NCBI GenBank assembly: GCA_012274445.1
Contig: JAAROD010000058.1
Location: 186,001 to 250,000, forward strand
Length of the DNA: 64,000 nucleotides
Reading direction: 5' to 3'
Source: Sclerotiophoma versabilis
Taxonomy: Eukaryota; Ascomycota; Dothideomycetes; Pleosporales; Didymellaceae
Shown: one piece after another, positions 11,046 through 21,100 of the stretch
Layout: every line of letters begins with the position of its first letter
How positions within the stretch are numbered: the first letter of the stretch is position 1
Notes under the pieces: model-generated
Seen by the model: only the letters and a program-made list of their open reading frames with translations
What the model was told of the DNA's origin: nothing
Database searches by the model: none
Program-made: the position numbers and the translations under genes

Positions 11046-12737
11046 ATGTCGTCGATGGCTGTTGAAGCAAGATCTCTCTCCTCACTCACAGCACTTGCAT
11101 CCAATCCACCAGCATATCCTAGAAATCCAACCCACGTGAAACACGAACCACTGGTGCTCTATATTGCTCGAGTACCCGGCAGCAAAGGTACGGGTGCCAC
11201 AACCGGGAGTGATTGATGTAAGTCTAACGGTCTCGTAGATGTTTTTCTTTCGCCCATGAAACCCCGCGAAAAGGTGGTTACCGCGGAAGATATTACGAGC
11301 TCTCTCTACTTTGTTCATGTTGAACATCCTCAAGATGCAAACCTGGTCGACCACCCAGAATTCTATGATCCGGACAACCCGGAGCAGCGACCTCATCCTG
11401 TAAACCGAGTATCTGCACCAATCGTTCAACGCAAAGCTGTTCCCAGCACTCTTGCAGCTACACCAGCGCGAAAGCCTGTACCTGGAACTTTGGCTCCCAT
11501 CGCAAACTTCGACAGTCGGCAAAACGCAAGTGCAGGCCAATATGCTCATAAACATGAAATGCTGAGCCCCACGTATGAACCACGTGGATCTCATGACTCG
11601 AATCGATCGCAAATAGAGAACGACATACCGACGATACAACCGCGAAGACCTGAGGCTGACACCGCTTCCACTGGCATATCGCTTATCCTTATTCGAAGAG
11701 ATCCAGCATCTGGTGCTCAATGGAACGTTGCTCGCATAGTTGATCCGACTTTCACAGAGATTGCATCTACTGGTTTGACCGAGCCTGCTGCAAGAAGGAA
11801 GCCAGGCGCTCCAATGTATATCGAGATCTCAAACCCTGGATATTCCAAGTTCCTGCACACAGATACAGATCAAAGACCTCCTTTGTCCACTCGCACTAGC
11901 GATCTATCAATTCGATCTCATCAATCGTCAAACACTCCACCACGCTCGAGTTTAGACTATGCGCGCGAGGTATCTTCAAAAAGTGGCAATGTTTTCCGCC
12001 GTCGCTTGTGGATGGAGGGCTCGCACCTGGGCGGCGGTTTTGGTCATCGCAAAAGTGGCTCTTATGATGGAAATTCGAGTCGGCCCACTTCGAGAAGCAA
12101 CTACGATGATAGGCCGTCGATTGATCAACCATTACCCTCACCATCATTCTTGACACATGATGATCAAGCATATGCGACGCTCCAAGTCGCTGAACGACAG
12201 CCAAGCTTTCGAGGATACGTATTCATGAGCCCTTGGAACGGGCGTTGCGAGTTTGTCACCGGTGCCAGTGGTGGTACTTTAAAGGTGAGGGGGCATGGTA
12301 AACTGCTCGTAAGTCAACTGCTGATTCACTCGTAGTGCCGGCATATAATTCCTGGTTTGCAAGGTGCACCGCCTGTAGCTGCAACTGTGAGCGAAATGAG
12401 GTTCAACCTCCCAAGTGCCGCCAAAGCACCGTCACCCAGGGAGGAGACATCGAAGCGGTCGTCCTTCTTCAAACGAGGGCGTCATAGTCGCAACAACTCT
12501 TCAGTCTCGGTCAATCGTGATGACAGTGTAGAGGACGCGAGAAACTCACTAGATCGCCTGGATCTGTCTCTCGGTCAAGAATTCGCTGGAGGTGGTTTTG
12601 GTGGAAAGCAGGCAAAGCTAGGCAAGATTATTCTGGAGGATGAGGGCTTGAAGATGGTAGATCTACTAGTGGCTACCAATATAGGCCTGTGGTGGCGAGC
12701 ATACGAAAAGGCTCAGGCTGCTGTAAGAGGCGATTGA
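11046..12737 (+). CDS. Conserved fungal protein of unknown function
   Basis: Exons 11046-11187, 11239-12284 and 12336-12737 encode 529 residues; both introns (51 nt) have canonical ends. I do not recognise a named family. An ordered N-terminal part (VLYIARVPGSKDVFLSPMKP) is followed by a Ser/Pro-rich linker at residues ~80-190. A beta-rich segment SLILIRRDPASGAQWNVARI and GYSKFL come next, then MEGSHLGGGFGHR, and GYVFMSPWNGRCEFVTGASG running across intron 2 into CRHIIPG. The C-terminal block LDLSLGQEFAGGGFGGKQAK with KIILEDEGLKMVDLLVATN and GLWWRAYE looks strongly constrained. The pattern recalls tubby-like or phospholipid-scramblase-like barrels, but that is only an impression. The true start could lie further upstream, though 11046 fits the splicing. 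Confidence 0.8.
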
Positions 12738-13231
12738 GACAACTACTAAACCGACCATCAAAGGCAACGCTAATGGCCGGGGAGGGAAGGCACAAGCTAC
12801 GTTAATTGAGAACCCTCTCCTACTCGCGTAACTCATTACAAGTCATGAAGCGACAACATTTTTGGGTCGGATTAAACAGCGCTAAAGCATTTAAAATATC
12901 TTGAAGACTTCTGAATCATCCTGTCAACAGTTCTATCGTGATAAGGTGTGCTGCTTCAGGTCCATCACCACCAGAGACGGTACATGCACAAGAGGAAGCT
13001 ACCTTACACGAGGTTGCCATTCAGTGACCGTAGTAGTGCTACCTGCCTCGCTTTTAGTGCTTGCTTAAAACCCTCTTGTTGTCAGCAAATTGTTTGTCTT
13101 CCAAACATCATCCACCAGCACCTTTACCTAGGGCACAATTAGCAACCATCAGCACTTTGTCCCATCACCACCTTAGTATCCCTCACCACCTGATCTGACG
13201 ATATCCCTGCCTGTCGTGGGTCAGTACTAGC
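12738..13231. other. Intergenic, nothing recognised
   Basis: 3' flank of the preceding gene and upstream sequence of the secreted-protein gene at 13232. No supported feature. Confidence 0.45.
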
Positions 13232-14190
13232 ATGTTCGCTGCGCATACTCAAGCTGCCATGTTCGTCACTAGCATCATTCTTGCACCTGCTGTCATGGCT
13301 ACGCCAGCCGTCCAAGATTTTACCAATCTGAGAATGGTCATCAATGCTGCGGCAAATACCATTGGTGACCTCCAAAACCCCAACAGAGGCTGGGGCTTCT
13401 TTCACGGCAGCGGTCCGATGGGCACTGCAGACCTCATCAACAACATTACAAGCACAGTCTTGCAGTCGAAGTTCCAGATTGATACAAACAAGGTCTGACT
13501 ACCCTCACGGTCTCCCTGCTCACTATGACACTGACGCATACACAGACGGCCTGGCTCAACCACACGAACATCACGACTGTCCCAGCCCTCAACACTACTG
13601 CCCCGTCGCCCTGGACACCAACTCTTCCCATGAGCTCCAGTATGACCCTTCCTTCTGCGCTTCCAACTGGTATACCCAGCCTCGAGAACATCACCATGGA
13701 CCTTTCGACCCCGTATACTGACTACGCCTCGTCAATACCCAACTTGAGTACAAGTCTTACCTCACTTGGTCGCGCCTGGCACCGCGAGATGAACTCTCCA
13801 GTCAATGAGGCTATCGGATCACTACAGGAGAGCATCACTACACTGCAAGATACCATGCTGCAGAATGAACTCATAGGCAGCTCAGCCGTGTTGCGAACTA
13901 TTCGCGCAAGCAGTTCACTGGAGAGTGCCCAACAAGCATGGAGTCGTTTTCTCAACCTACCAGGAAGTGCAGGCAGCAGTGGCTCTGGTAGCGTTACACC
14001 AACTTCCCCCAGGAAAAGGTCAGTTGAACGCTTCCCACCAGCAAATGGCAGGCAATACACGCATAAGGAGCTTTGGGGACGGAAGGAACATTCAAGCGCA
14101 ATCGAGACAAGCCAACAGGATACTGTCATTGAGTGGAAAAAACAGGTCGAGGACTTCCGTCATGGTAAAGCTCAGCCATTCGAAGCATAG
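13232..14190 (+). CDS. Predicted secreted protein, unknown function
   Basis: Exons 13232-13492 and 13546-14190 give 301 residues. The intron has a weak donor (GTCTGA) but a good CACAG acceptor and keeps the frame (DTNK to TAWLNH). The N-terminus (a hydrophobic run FVTSIILAPAV ending in MATPAV) is a likely signal peptide; a second Met at codon 10 would also serve. The mature part has several N-glycosylation sequons (NIT, NHT, NTT, NIT, NLS), a Ser/Thr/Pro-rich centre and a polar helical end. A basic stretch PRKRSVERF could be a Kex2-type site. I recognise no domain. It is probably a lineage-specific cell-surface or secreted protein. Confidence 0.6.
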
Positions 14191-14372
14191 CTGTGCTCCT
14201 TTACCCGTTTTTAGCTGGTCTGCTAGGTAATTCTTCTCGCTTTGACTATGTCAATATACTCGCTCAACGTGTCCTGGAATGAATTTTATGCTATCATTGC
14301 CAACTGCCATGTGCCAGGTTCGCTTGGGAAAGAGCGCATCAAGCGACATATGGTGCGCGACTATATGAAGTC

Positions 14373-15154
14373 ATGCGAAAATTGCGCAGGAGCCATGTAG
14401 CCAATTGCTATTGCTTTCTTTCATGTGCAGGACAACACTTCCTCCAAGAAGCAACGTACAACCAAGGAGACGTGCGGATCAGGGGCGCAGCTTTCACGAA
14501 CAGACATCGCCCTGTCTTAGACTCTACGCTTCCGCAAAAGATAGACCTCGCCCTTCCAGAATTTGTGAGCGCAAAAATCTCCCAAAAAAATCCCCAGATA
14601 TACAAGGAAAGCAATACTGCTATGAAGCCTGAAGCGCTCGACGCTTTCGCCACGCAAAGCACACGCCTTGGGGCGATGGAAGCTGCTGGAGCTGAACAAC
14701 GCGAATCAAATCAAGAGAAGGCAGAAAATAACACGACAGAAACGAAGACCGTAGGCTTCTGAGCATCCATGTATTCACCACCCGGATCTAACGATGAAAG
14801 TTCTCACAGATGGAGCCCACTCGACCAACCCTCAACCGCCTCAACACCCCGTTCGACCAACGCACAGACGGTACCGAATCTGCAGCTAAAGCTGTTGAGG
14901 GTGTCATGAAGAGTGTCAAAGCAGTCGTGCACGGATCCGTCTGTTGGATAGAGAAGAAAGCAGAGAAGCTAGCCCAATCGGAAGATCATGCGGGACCGTA
15001 CGACAGTCCAGCTACAGCTGCAGGCGGGATGTCGGATCTAGATGGCATTGCAACAGGAGCCTTACCAGCGACTATACCTGTGCAAGAATATGGGAAGAAC
15101 AAGGAGGTGGATGATGATCAGCAGTTGGGCAGGAACGACCAATTGAGGTTGTAG
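14373..15154 (+). CDS. Hypothetical protein, two exons, start uncertain
   Basis: Two in-frame open segments, 14373-14750 and 14810-15154, are joined by a 59-nt intron (GTAGGC donor, TCTAACG branch-like sequence, CACAG acceptor), giving about 240 residues. The second exon has ordinary coding composition (NRLNTPFDQRTDGTESAAKA, WIEKKAEKLAQ). The first is less convincing: a pyrimidine-rich tract ending in TGTGCAG at 14406-14431 looks like another 3' splice site, so the true 5' part may lie upstream in an exon I could not place. No family recognised. An alternative is that only 14810-15154 is translated, as a 114-residue protein. Confidence 0.4.
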
Positions 15155-15678
15155 GACGATCACCCACATTCGCGAGGGTTAGTGAAGAGTTCACTGGCTT
15201 GTGCATCGGATTACTCAGAAGAGGGGTGAAATGCTGTGCGAACAGAGATTGGAAAGCTGGAGTAAGGGGTGGAGGTGTTGTAATGAGGTTGAACCATGCT
15301 GCAAGATGCAAGACCTTATGTGAGCGAAACGGGGAATGATATTCTTCGGCGCATCGGCAAGGTATGTTAGATCCGAAAGTGTATACCAAGCTCCCCTGTA
15401 ACCATACAATTACGATGTCGTTCATCGTTTAGGGGATGTCAAAGCTGTGGACGTCGAGATGCAATGCCATGGTGTGAGAGCGGACCCGCTCTACGCACTG
15501 CAAAAGTGGGGAACTTGCCTATTGCGGTAGGAACCTCGGCCTTAGCTTCGTGAAGAGTATCGACTCGCACACTCCATCTCGACTTTACTCACGCCATTGG
15601 CATTTACACAGACTTAACACAGAAGTCTCTACACCCAAAAGGATATTCGAATCCTGAAAGTGCCGACCGACCTTCACA
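15155..15678. other. Intergenic, nothing recognised
   Basis: Upstream region of the small membrane-protein gene at 15679; open frames on the minus strand have no coding character. Confidence 0.45.
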
Positions 15679-16165
15679 ATGGCTACTTCAAAGCACCCAC
15701 TCCTTCTCGCTGCTGCCGTAGCTCACGGAGTGCTTTCTCTCGGCCATACAGTACGTCTCCGGGAGACCTCGCCGCTGACAGCGGAAAAGAGAAGCTGACA
15801 ATAGCGTAGACAAAAGGTATCGAGCAGTTCAAGCACGCTTCAATAAGCGCGTTACCCACCGCTCTACGCGGCGCTGTGAAAGCAGGTTGGTACGAGGGCA
15901 GCGGATTTTTCCTCATGATGGGTAAGATCCTTCCTTTATGCACTTTTTCGAACTGTGAATAACAGTCTTCGCAGCTATTTTGAACTACAAATGGGCGCAA
16001 ACAGGACTGCTCGATGTCTACGACAAGAGTATTGCAGGCTTGCTGGTCGCTATCCTGGCGGGTGCGGCTGGCAGTTACTTTCAGAGCGGTGATAAGCCGA
16101 CTGGAACCACTTTGGCTGTTGTTGCTGTCTTGCAAGGGCTGGGTGCTAAGGGTGCGGCTTTGTGA
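15679..16165 (+). CDS. Small conserved fungal membrane protein
   Basis: Exons 15679-15750, 15810-15921 and 15975-16165 encode 124 residues; introns of 59 and 53 nt have good signals. Three to four hydrophobic segments are visible: HPLLLAAAVAHGVLSLGH, GWYEGSGFFLMMAILNYKWA, AGLLVAILAGAAGSYF and TTLAVVAVLQGLGA. The loop EQFKHASISALPTALRGAVK and the GDKPTG turn look conserved, and I recall similar uncharacterised proteins in other Pezizomycotina. The hydrophobic pattern predicts an integral membrane protein; compartment and function are unknown. The gene is too fragmented to be found as one open frame. Confidence 0.75.
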
Positions 16166-17770
16166 AGACTGCGTAGCGCATGCTGCTTTGAAGGCTCAAT
16201 TGATTTATAATGGTACCTGTAATATGCAGCACCAGCACCAACAATTCTCCATTCGAAACTTGTCCCATCAAGGTTATCGTCTTGCATTGACCAGCTTGAG
16301 TACCAACACCTCCACGATGTCCTGAAGATGTTGTTGAAACATGGCGTGTTCATGTTGTGACAACCGAAGCTGCCAGAAGGGTAACAGGGCTTACAAGGTC
16401 TAAGTTGCACATTTTGAAGATTGAGATAAAGAATCTCTCTCCGTACAGGTATCAACTTTAAGTACCGATCTATAGTTCGTCAAACCTCATCAGCACCTCT
16501 CTAGCTTTATGAGGCGCAATAAGGCTGTACCTTGAGTGACGGTCTTGCTCAAACTACTTGTCGCGTGATTCTACAGGAAAAACGTTCGGACGAAGAAAGA
16601 AAGCCGCTACTCACCAACTAGGCGCAAATTCGTGATTTCGTCAGTAAGAAAACTAAGACCTCTGTAATTGATGATAGGCTCAGTATGCACACAAGGAAGC
16701 CGGCTACTTGATGTGGCATAAAGTGGCTCATTTCAGGATTTCAACTCACCTGCGGCCAATACTGCACTTGGCGACAAGCCATCTCTCAGAAAAACATTTG
16801 AAATGGACGCTAAGTTGTTTGAGTTGTGAGGGATTCTTTGCTCTATACAGCCATTCAACGCCGTTGGCCTCATACTCTACTGGCGTTGGCCTCATACTCT
16901 ACTGGCGTTGGCAGCAAATAGAGATCTGGTCGTCTTGGAAGAAAGCGTTGAAGACACCTGGTGCTGGATCGCCCTTCACACCAGCATACCACAACAACAA
17001 TTTGTCCGTGTATCCTAGCCATCATGTAGTGATTGCGCGATCTGTTATTTCTTGAGCCTATGTTTTGTGTGTGTGTATAGGTCATGATGTATCGAGTTTG
17101 GCAACAATGAATGAGAGATCGACCCGGTATTTTGCATGCGTACGTCGAGAGAAGTTCGCGGATAGGACGAGGGAACGCCTTTTTGTACATGGTCCCTATG
17201 CCCCTAGCGCAGCTGATCAGATGCGACAGCTTGATTCGTCATAATCGAGGTGGTTTATCTAGTAGTAAGCTTTCTTTTCGGTATTTTGGACACATCGCAT
17301 ATCATAATCTAGGCCACTTTATTGATGATGAGCTCCTTCTAAATCTATATCATCTGTGCTGTTAATCTACTAGGTGACTCCCGGTAGATGAGAGGCCTTA
17401 CGTCGGCGGACAGGTCTGGAAAGCAATTAGGATACGAGGTTGAGATTTCAGGAAATGGAAATTCTCGCGCATGTGGTGCAGTATGGCCAAATTTTCGGGG
17501 GCTTGGGTTCATCATGGGAGTGGAGGAACGATGATGTAGCAGCAGCAGCCTTGACGCGTTTGGGATTTAGCAACCAGGGGTTGGCTGACCGGAGTAAGTT
17601 TAGCCGACGCGCCAGGGCTCTTTCATCCTCTAGTCATCTGACTAGTCTTTTACCCTCCATCTCAACAATCGCAAAGTTATCGGGAAGAAAACTCCACTCT
17701 TAGCAACAAACACCAAGGCACATGAGAAAGAGTTAGGAAGTGCCATTATTGACGTGGCCGGGACGTATTA
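16166..17770. other. 1.6-kb intergenic region
   Basis: Between the small membrane protein and the Zn2Cys6 regulator. It holds a 22-bp duplicated repeat at 16863-16912. Short open frames on both strands show no family signature; I find no gene. Confidence 0.45.
16863..16912. repeat. 22-bp tandem duplication
   Basis: The unit gttggcctcatactctactg plus gc occurs twice without mismatch, followed by a partial third copy (gttggc). Confidence 0.9.
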
Positions 17771-19729
17771 ATGGCCAGCGCGGCGCCCATCCAAAACCGG
17801 CCATATCGTTCGCATAAGGTGCCCGCCTGCACCAGATGTCGATCGCGCAAAATCCGCTGTCATATCGATATCCCCGGAGAGCCATGTTTGTCGTGTCGAG
17901 AACGCAGGTTGAAATGTCAATATGTGGAATCCTCCACAAGTTCACCGACGGAAGAGAACGGTGATAAGAAGCCTGCAAAGCGTCGCAGAACCAGCCATGA
18001 TGATGGAACGGAAGATGGACCTATGCGGCCTCGATCAGCGCCTATACTGCACAAACCTACAACCAACCCATCTGCTTCTATCATAATGGCATCGCATCTT
18101 GCCGAAGACCTTGACATTTTCAACCGTCACCTTGCTAAGCATCGCAAACCCGGGGGTGAAGCTGCGGACACATCAACATATCAGACCCTCAACCATGACG
18201 TACAGGATCCAATTGTGTATCTCACAGTTCCAAGATTTCGGACGGGACTACCACCAGGAAGTGGGTGTGGGCGATCACAGCTCGATATCCTTGAGCAGAT
18301 CATGGGCCCCTTCAAGCGCGAGGTTGTAGAGCTATACTTCAAGCATCTCCACTATCACTTTCCAGTTCTGGATGAGGAAATGTGCGCACTCCTACGTAGT
18401 GGTCAGCTTGAGAAGGCGCCCAATAACCTCATGTGTGTCATCTATGCTCATGGATCACCGCTATGGACAAGATCGGAAACGTTAAAGATGCACCCAAAGC
18501 CAGATGCGCATTACCTCTGGAATAAAGCTATCTCAGCGACCCTAGAAGACTTTCTCAGTCCGGGTATGTCAACAATATCTACCGCTATTCTCGACCAGAT
18601 TGGCCGTCCGTCAGTCTCTATCGTCGGCAACATCACGCTTTGTGGTAAAACTGTCTCGCTTGCGCAGACATTTGGTCTGCATCGCGACCCAACGAAGTGG
18701 AACATCACAGAAAACGAGAGGTCTGTCCGAGTTCGGCTGTGGTGGTGCGTGCTCATCACAGATACTTGGTCTAGCGTTGCATACGGCAGTCCTCCACACA
18801 TCACCAAAGGCTACTACGACGTGCCACGACCGACAGTCAGCTCACTTGTTAGCCACAAGGCAAATCAACAACAGAAACAGGCGATTACTTGTTTTGTCCA
18901 CTTCTGTGCATTGACAGAGCTTGTGGGGTCGATTATTCCTCTCATATACCAAATCGAACCGGACCGTATGCAGCTTTCACAGCAAGTGGCCCATTTCAAG
19001 CGCGAATTAAATAACCTAGAGACTCAATTACCCACTTGTAAGTCATAGCTGGACATGCAGTCTATAGTTCTAATAGGCACTGACCAATCTTTAGGGCTCC
19101 CCCTTCCTAACCAGCCTGGATCTAGTAACCTCTGGTTCTGTTTCCTCTCTACTCGCTTACTACTCGCCCGTGTAACGCTACGCTCTGCAGTCCTCGAAGG
19201 CGACAGCACACTTGGACGTGATAGGATGCATCAGCTACGCACGGCTTCCTCAGCTGTCCTGGACTTCCTGCTCTCGCTTGGCGAACTGCAGTTTCAAGAC
19301 TTCTGGCTTCCATACGTCACGCATCTCCTAGTCCATGCCATCACAGTCTCCCTCCGGTGCACAGTGGAAACACAGGATCCAGAAATACGCAACACGTCCA
19401 TAAATCGACTCCAACGGGTCATTGCGCATATACAATTTGCCCGGGACAACTACGACTGGGATCTGGCAATCTTTTGTCTCGAGAGATGTGCAGAGCTTGT
19501 ATCAAGGATTGCATCTTTGAACTCAAGAGAGCCCGGCCCGCCCTCTGAGACTGAAGTCACAAATACAGCCCCGTTGAATGGACATGGCACTGGGGTCGAG
19601 GCTCCACCAGTGCCAACTTTTGACGACACTAATTTCTTGCTTTCCGATATCCTGGATCCGAATGCGTTTGACTTCTCGTGGGAGGCTTTGTGGGACACAC
19701 CTTCGGGCATGACTAATTTTGCTATATGA
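17771..19729 (+). CDS. Zn2Cys6 fungal transcription factor
   Basis: Exons 17771-19037 and 19095-19729 encode 633 residues; the 57-nt intron joins QLPT to WLPLPNQPGSS. The zinc cluster has Cys20, 23, 30, 39, 42 and 49 (CTRCRSRKIRC, then CLSCRERRLKC), with eight residues between the third and fourth Cys. A basic linker (KKPAKRRRTSHDD) follows. The middle homology region at roughly residues 170-420 includes VVELYFKHLHYHFPVLDEE and FGLHRDPTKWNI with RVRLWWCVLITD, typical of fungal_trans domains. The acidic C-terminus (FLLSDILDPNAFDFSWEALW) may be an activation region. The target pathway is not evident. The nearest metabolic gene is the alcohol oxidase 1.4 kb away. Confidence 0.92.
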
Positions 19730-21100
19730 GAGATTGACGTTACCTAAACGTTACAAAATGATCTTAAATATTAGCTTGTTGACCTGATTGCTGGCTCGAG
19801 ATTCCGGTGGCAGAAGTTTCAATGCAAATCTGAAGCTGAGAGTACATGATGGCTGCTATAAGCCGCCATGATCTAAGGTCTGCCTACAAAACGTCAATTT
19901 GCGCCAAACTGACAAATACATCGAGGGAAGGCATTTTTAAGTGTTATGGAAAAAGATAGTGAGTCCGATAACATGGACGTTCACATCGATGGAGGCACGC
20001 CGTAGCACGCGGCTATGCGACTGTCCAATCGATCACGAAATACTCCAGAGACTGGGCAGTATATTGTCCAGTCCGGAGCGTCATATTCATGTAATAGTAA
20101 TGCAATCTGGTCTGAGACAGATCCTCTGCCCTCGCTATCCATCTCAGTCATAGTGTCATAGACAGCGTTTCCAGCAGGCCGTACTAATGCCAGAAAGTCA
20201 ACTATCACCGTAAAGTTACAGTGAAGGACGTAGAGAGGACAGGCAGTAGTAACAACAGCAGAATTTAACTTTATTACAACTTGTAGCTTACTAGTTAAGT
20301 AAGGCCTGCTTACTTATATGTTAGGTTGCTAACACATAGGCCGCAAATACTAAAGATAGCAAAACTAACAGACCTATACAGGTTTAAACGTTAGAGATCA
20401 ACACTCTAGTACACGTTACACGTCTATAAGCAATACGATTCGTCTTAAACTACTCTAACAGGAGAGAAGTACTCTTGTCTTTGCTACAGAGCTATATAAC
20501 AGATAGTAATTGTCAGGCCGCTGGCTGACGTTATAAGCGCTGTTCCGGCCTGTTCACTTATTCAAGTGAACATTGATAACTTTCGAATCCCTTGGTCCAG
20601 TGGGCTGGAGCCGAGTCCTGACAGTAATATAGATATGCAACTATATGTGTTTAACATATATAGGTAAGACTAGATATAAAAACGCTATAGATAAAGCAAA
20701 AGTCCAACTGACTTGAAACTTTACAGCAGCCATCCTATAACTATACCAAATACGACTGTACTACAGTTGCCCAACCTAGTATGCTACAACTACGATACGG
20801 CTTACAACTTCACTACGGACCGATTGCTTACTTAAGTCATATTACAGTACGGGTGCGACCTGTAGTACAGACTGTTGGAAACGCTGTCGAGAGATGCTGC
20901 ACACCTCCATTTCCTCCACGTCAGCAGATGTGCGCGAAAAGAGATGACAGGCATGGCATGTTATACGTGTTGCCAACCTTGTTTTCAAATCATAGGTTCA
21001 TTCTCATTGCTTATACACAAACGCTTCAACTAATAAACCAATGTTTGCCTCCCGGCTGACCTCTCCACGTCAAAAGAGCGACGCGTCTTTCACTACCCGC
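19730..21100. other. AT-rich relic region with solo LTR
   Basis: Downstream of the regulator and of the convergent alcohol oxidase gene. From about 20220 to 20860 the sequence is AT-rich, full of TA dinucleotides and devoid of long open frames, as in old transposon remains hit by repeat-induced point mutation. A GC-richer 113-bp insertion at 20511-20623 is listed separately. No gene is supported. Confidence 0.55.
20511..20623. mobile_element. Solo-LTR-like insertion with 5-bp target duplication
   Basis: The element begins TGTCAGGCCG and ends GAGTCCTGACA, so it has TG...CA ends and a 7-bp terminal inverted repeat TGTCAGG/CCTGACA. It is flanked on both sides by the same 5 bp, GTAAT (20506-20510 and 20624-20628), as expected for an integrase-made duplication. 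Inside is a perfect 9-bp hairpin, TGTTCACTT/AAGTGAACA (20551-20572). With 113 bp it is short for an LTR, so a TRIM-type element or a small MITE is possible. It is GC-richer than its surroundings, suggesting later arrival. Confidence 0.75.

Noticed and set aside
20570..20610. tRNA-like ttcgaatccc motif
   Set aside because: No acceptor stem or anticodon arm can be folded around it, and it lies inside the LTR-like element.
20511..20623. Idea that the TGTCAGG inverted repeats mark a hAT or Tc1 element
   Set aside because: The duplicated target is 5 bp, not 8 bp or TA, and the ends are TG...CA, which favours an LTR.
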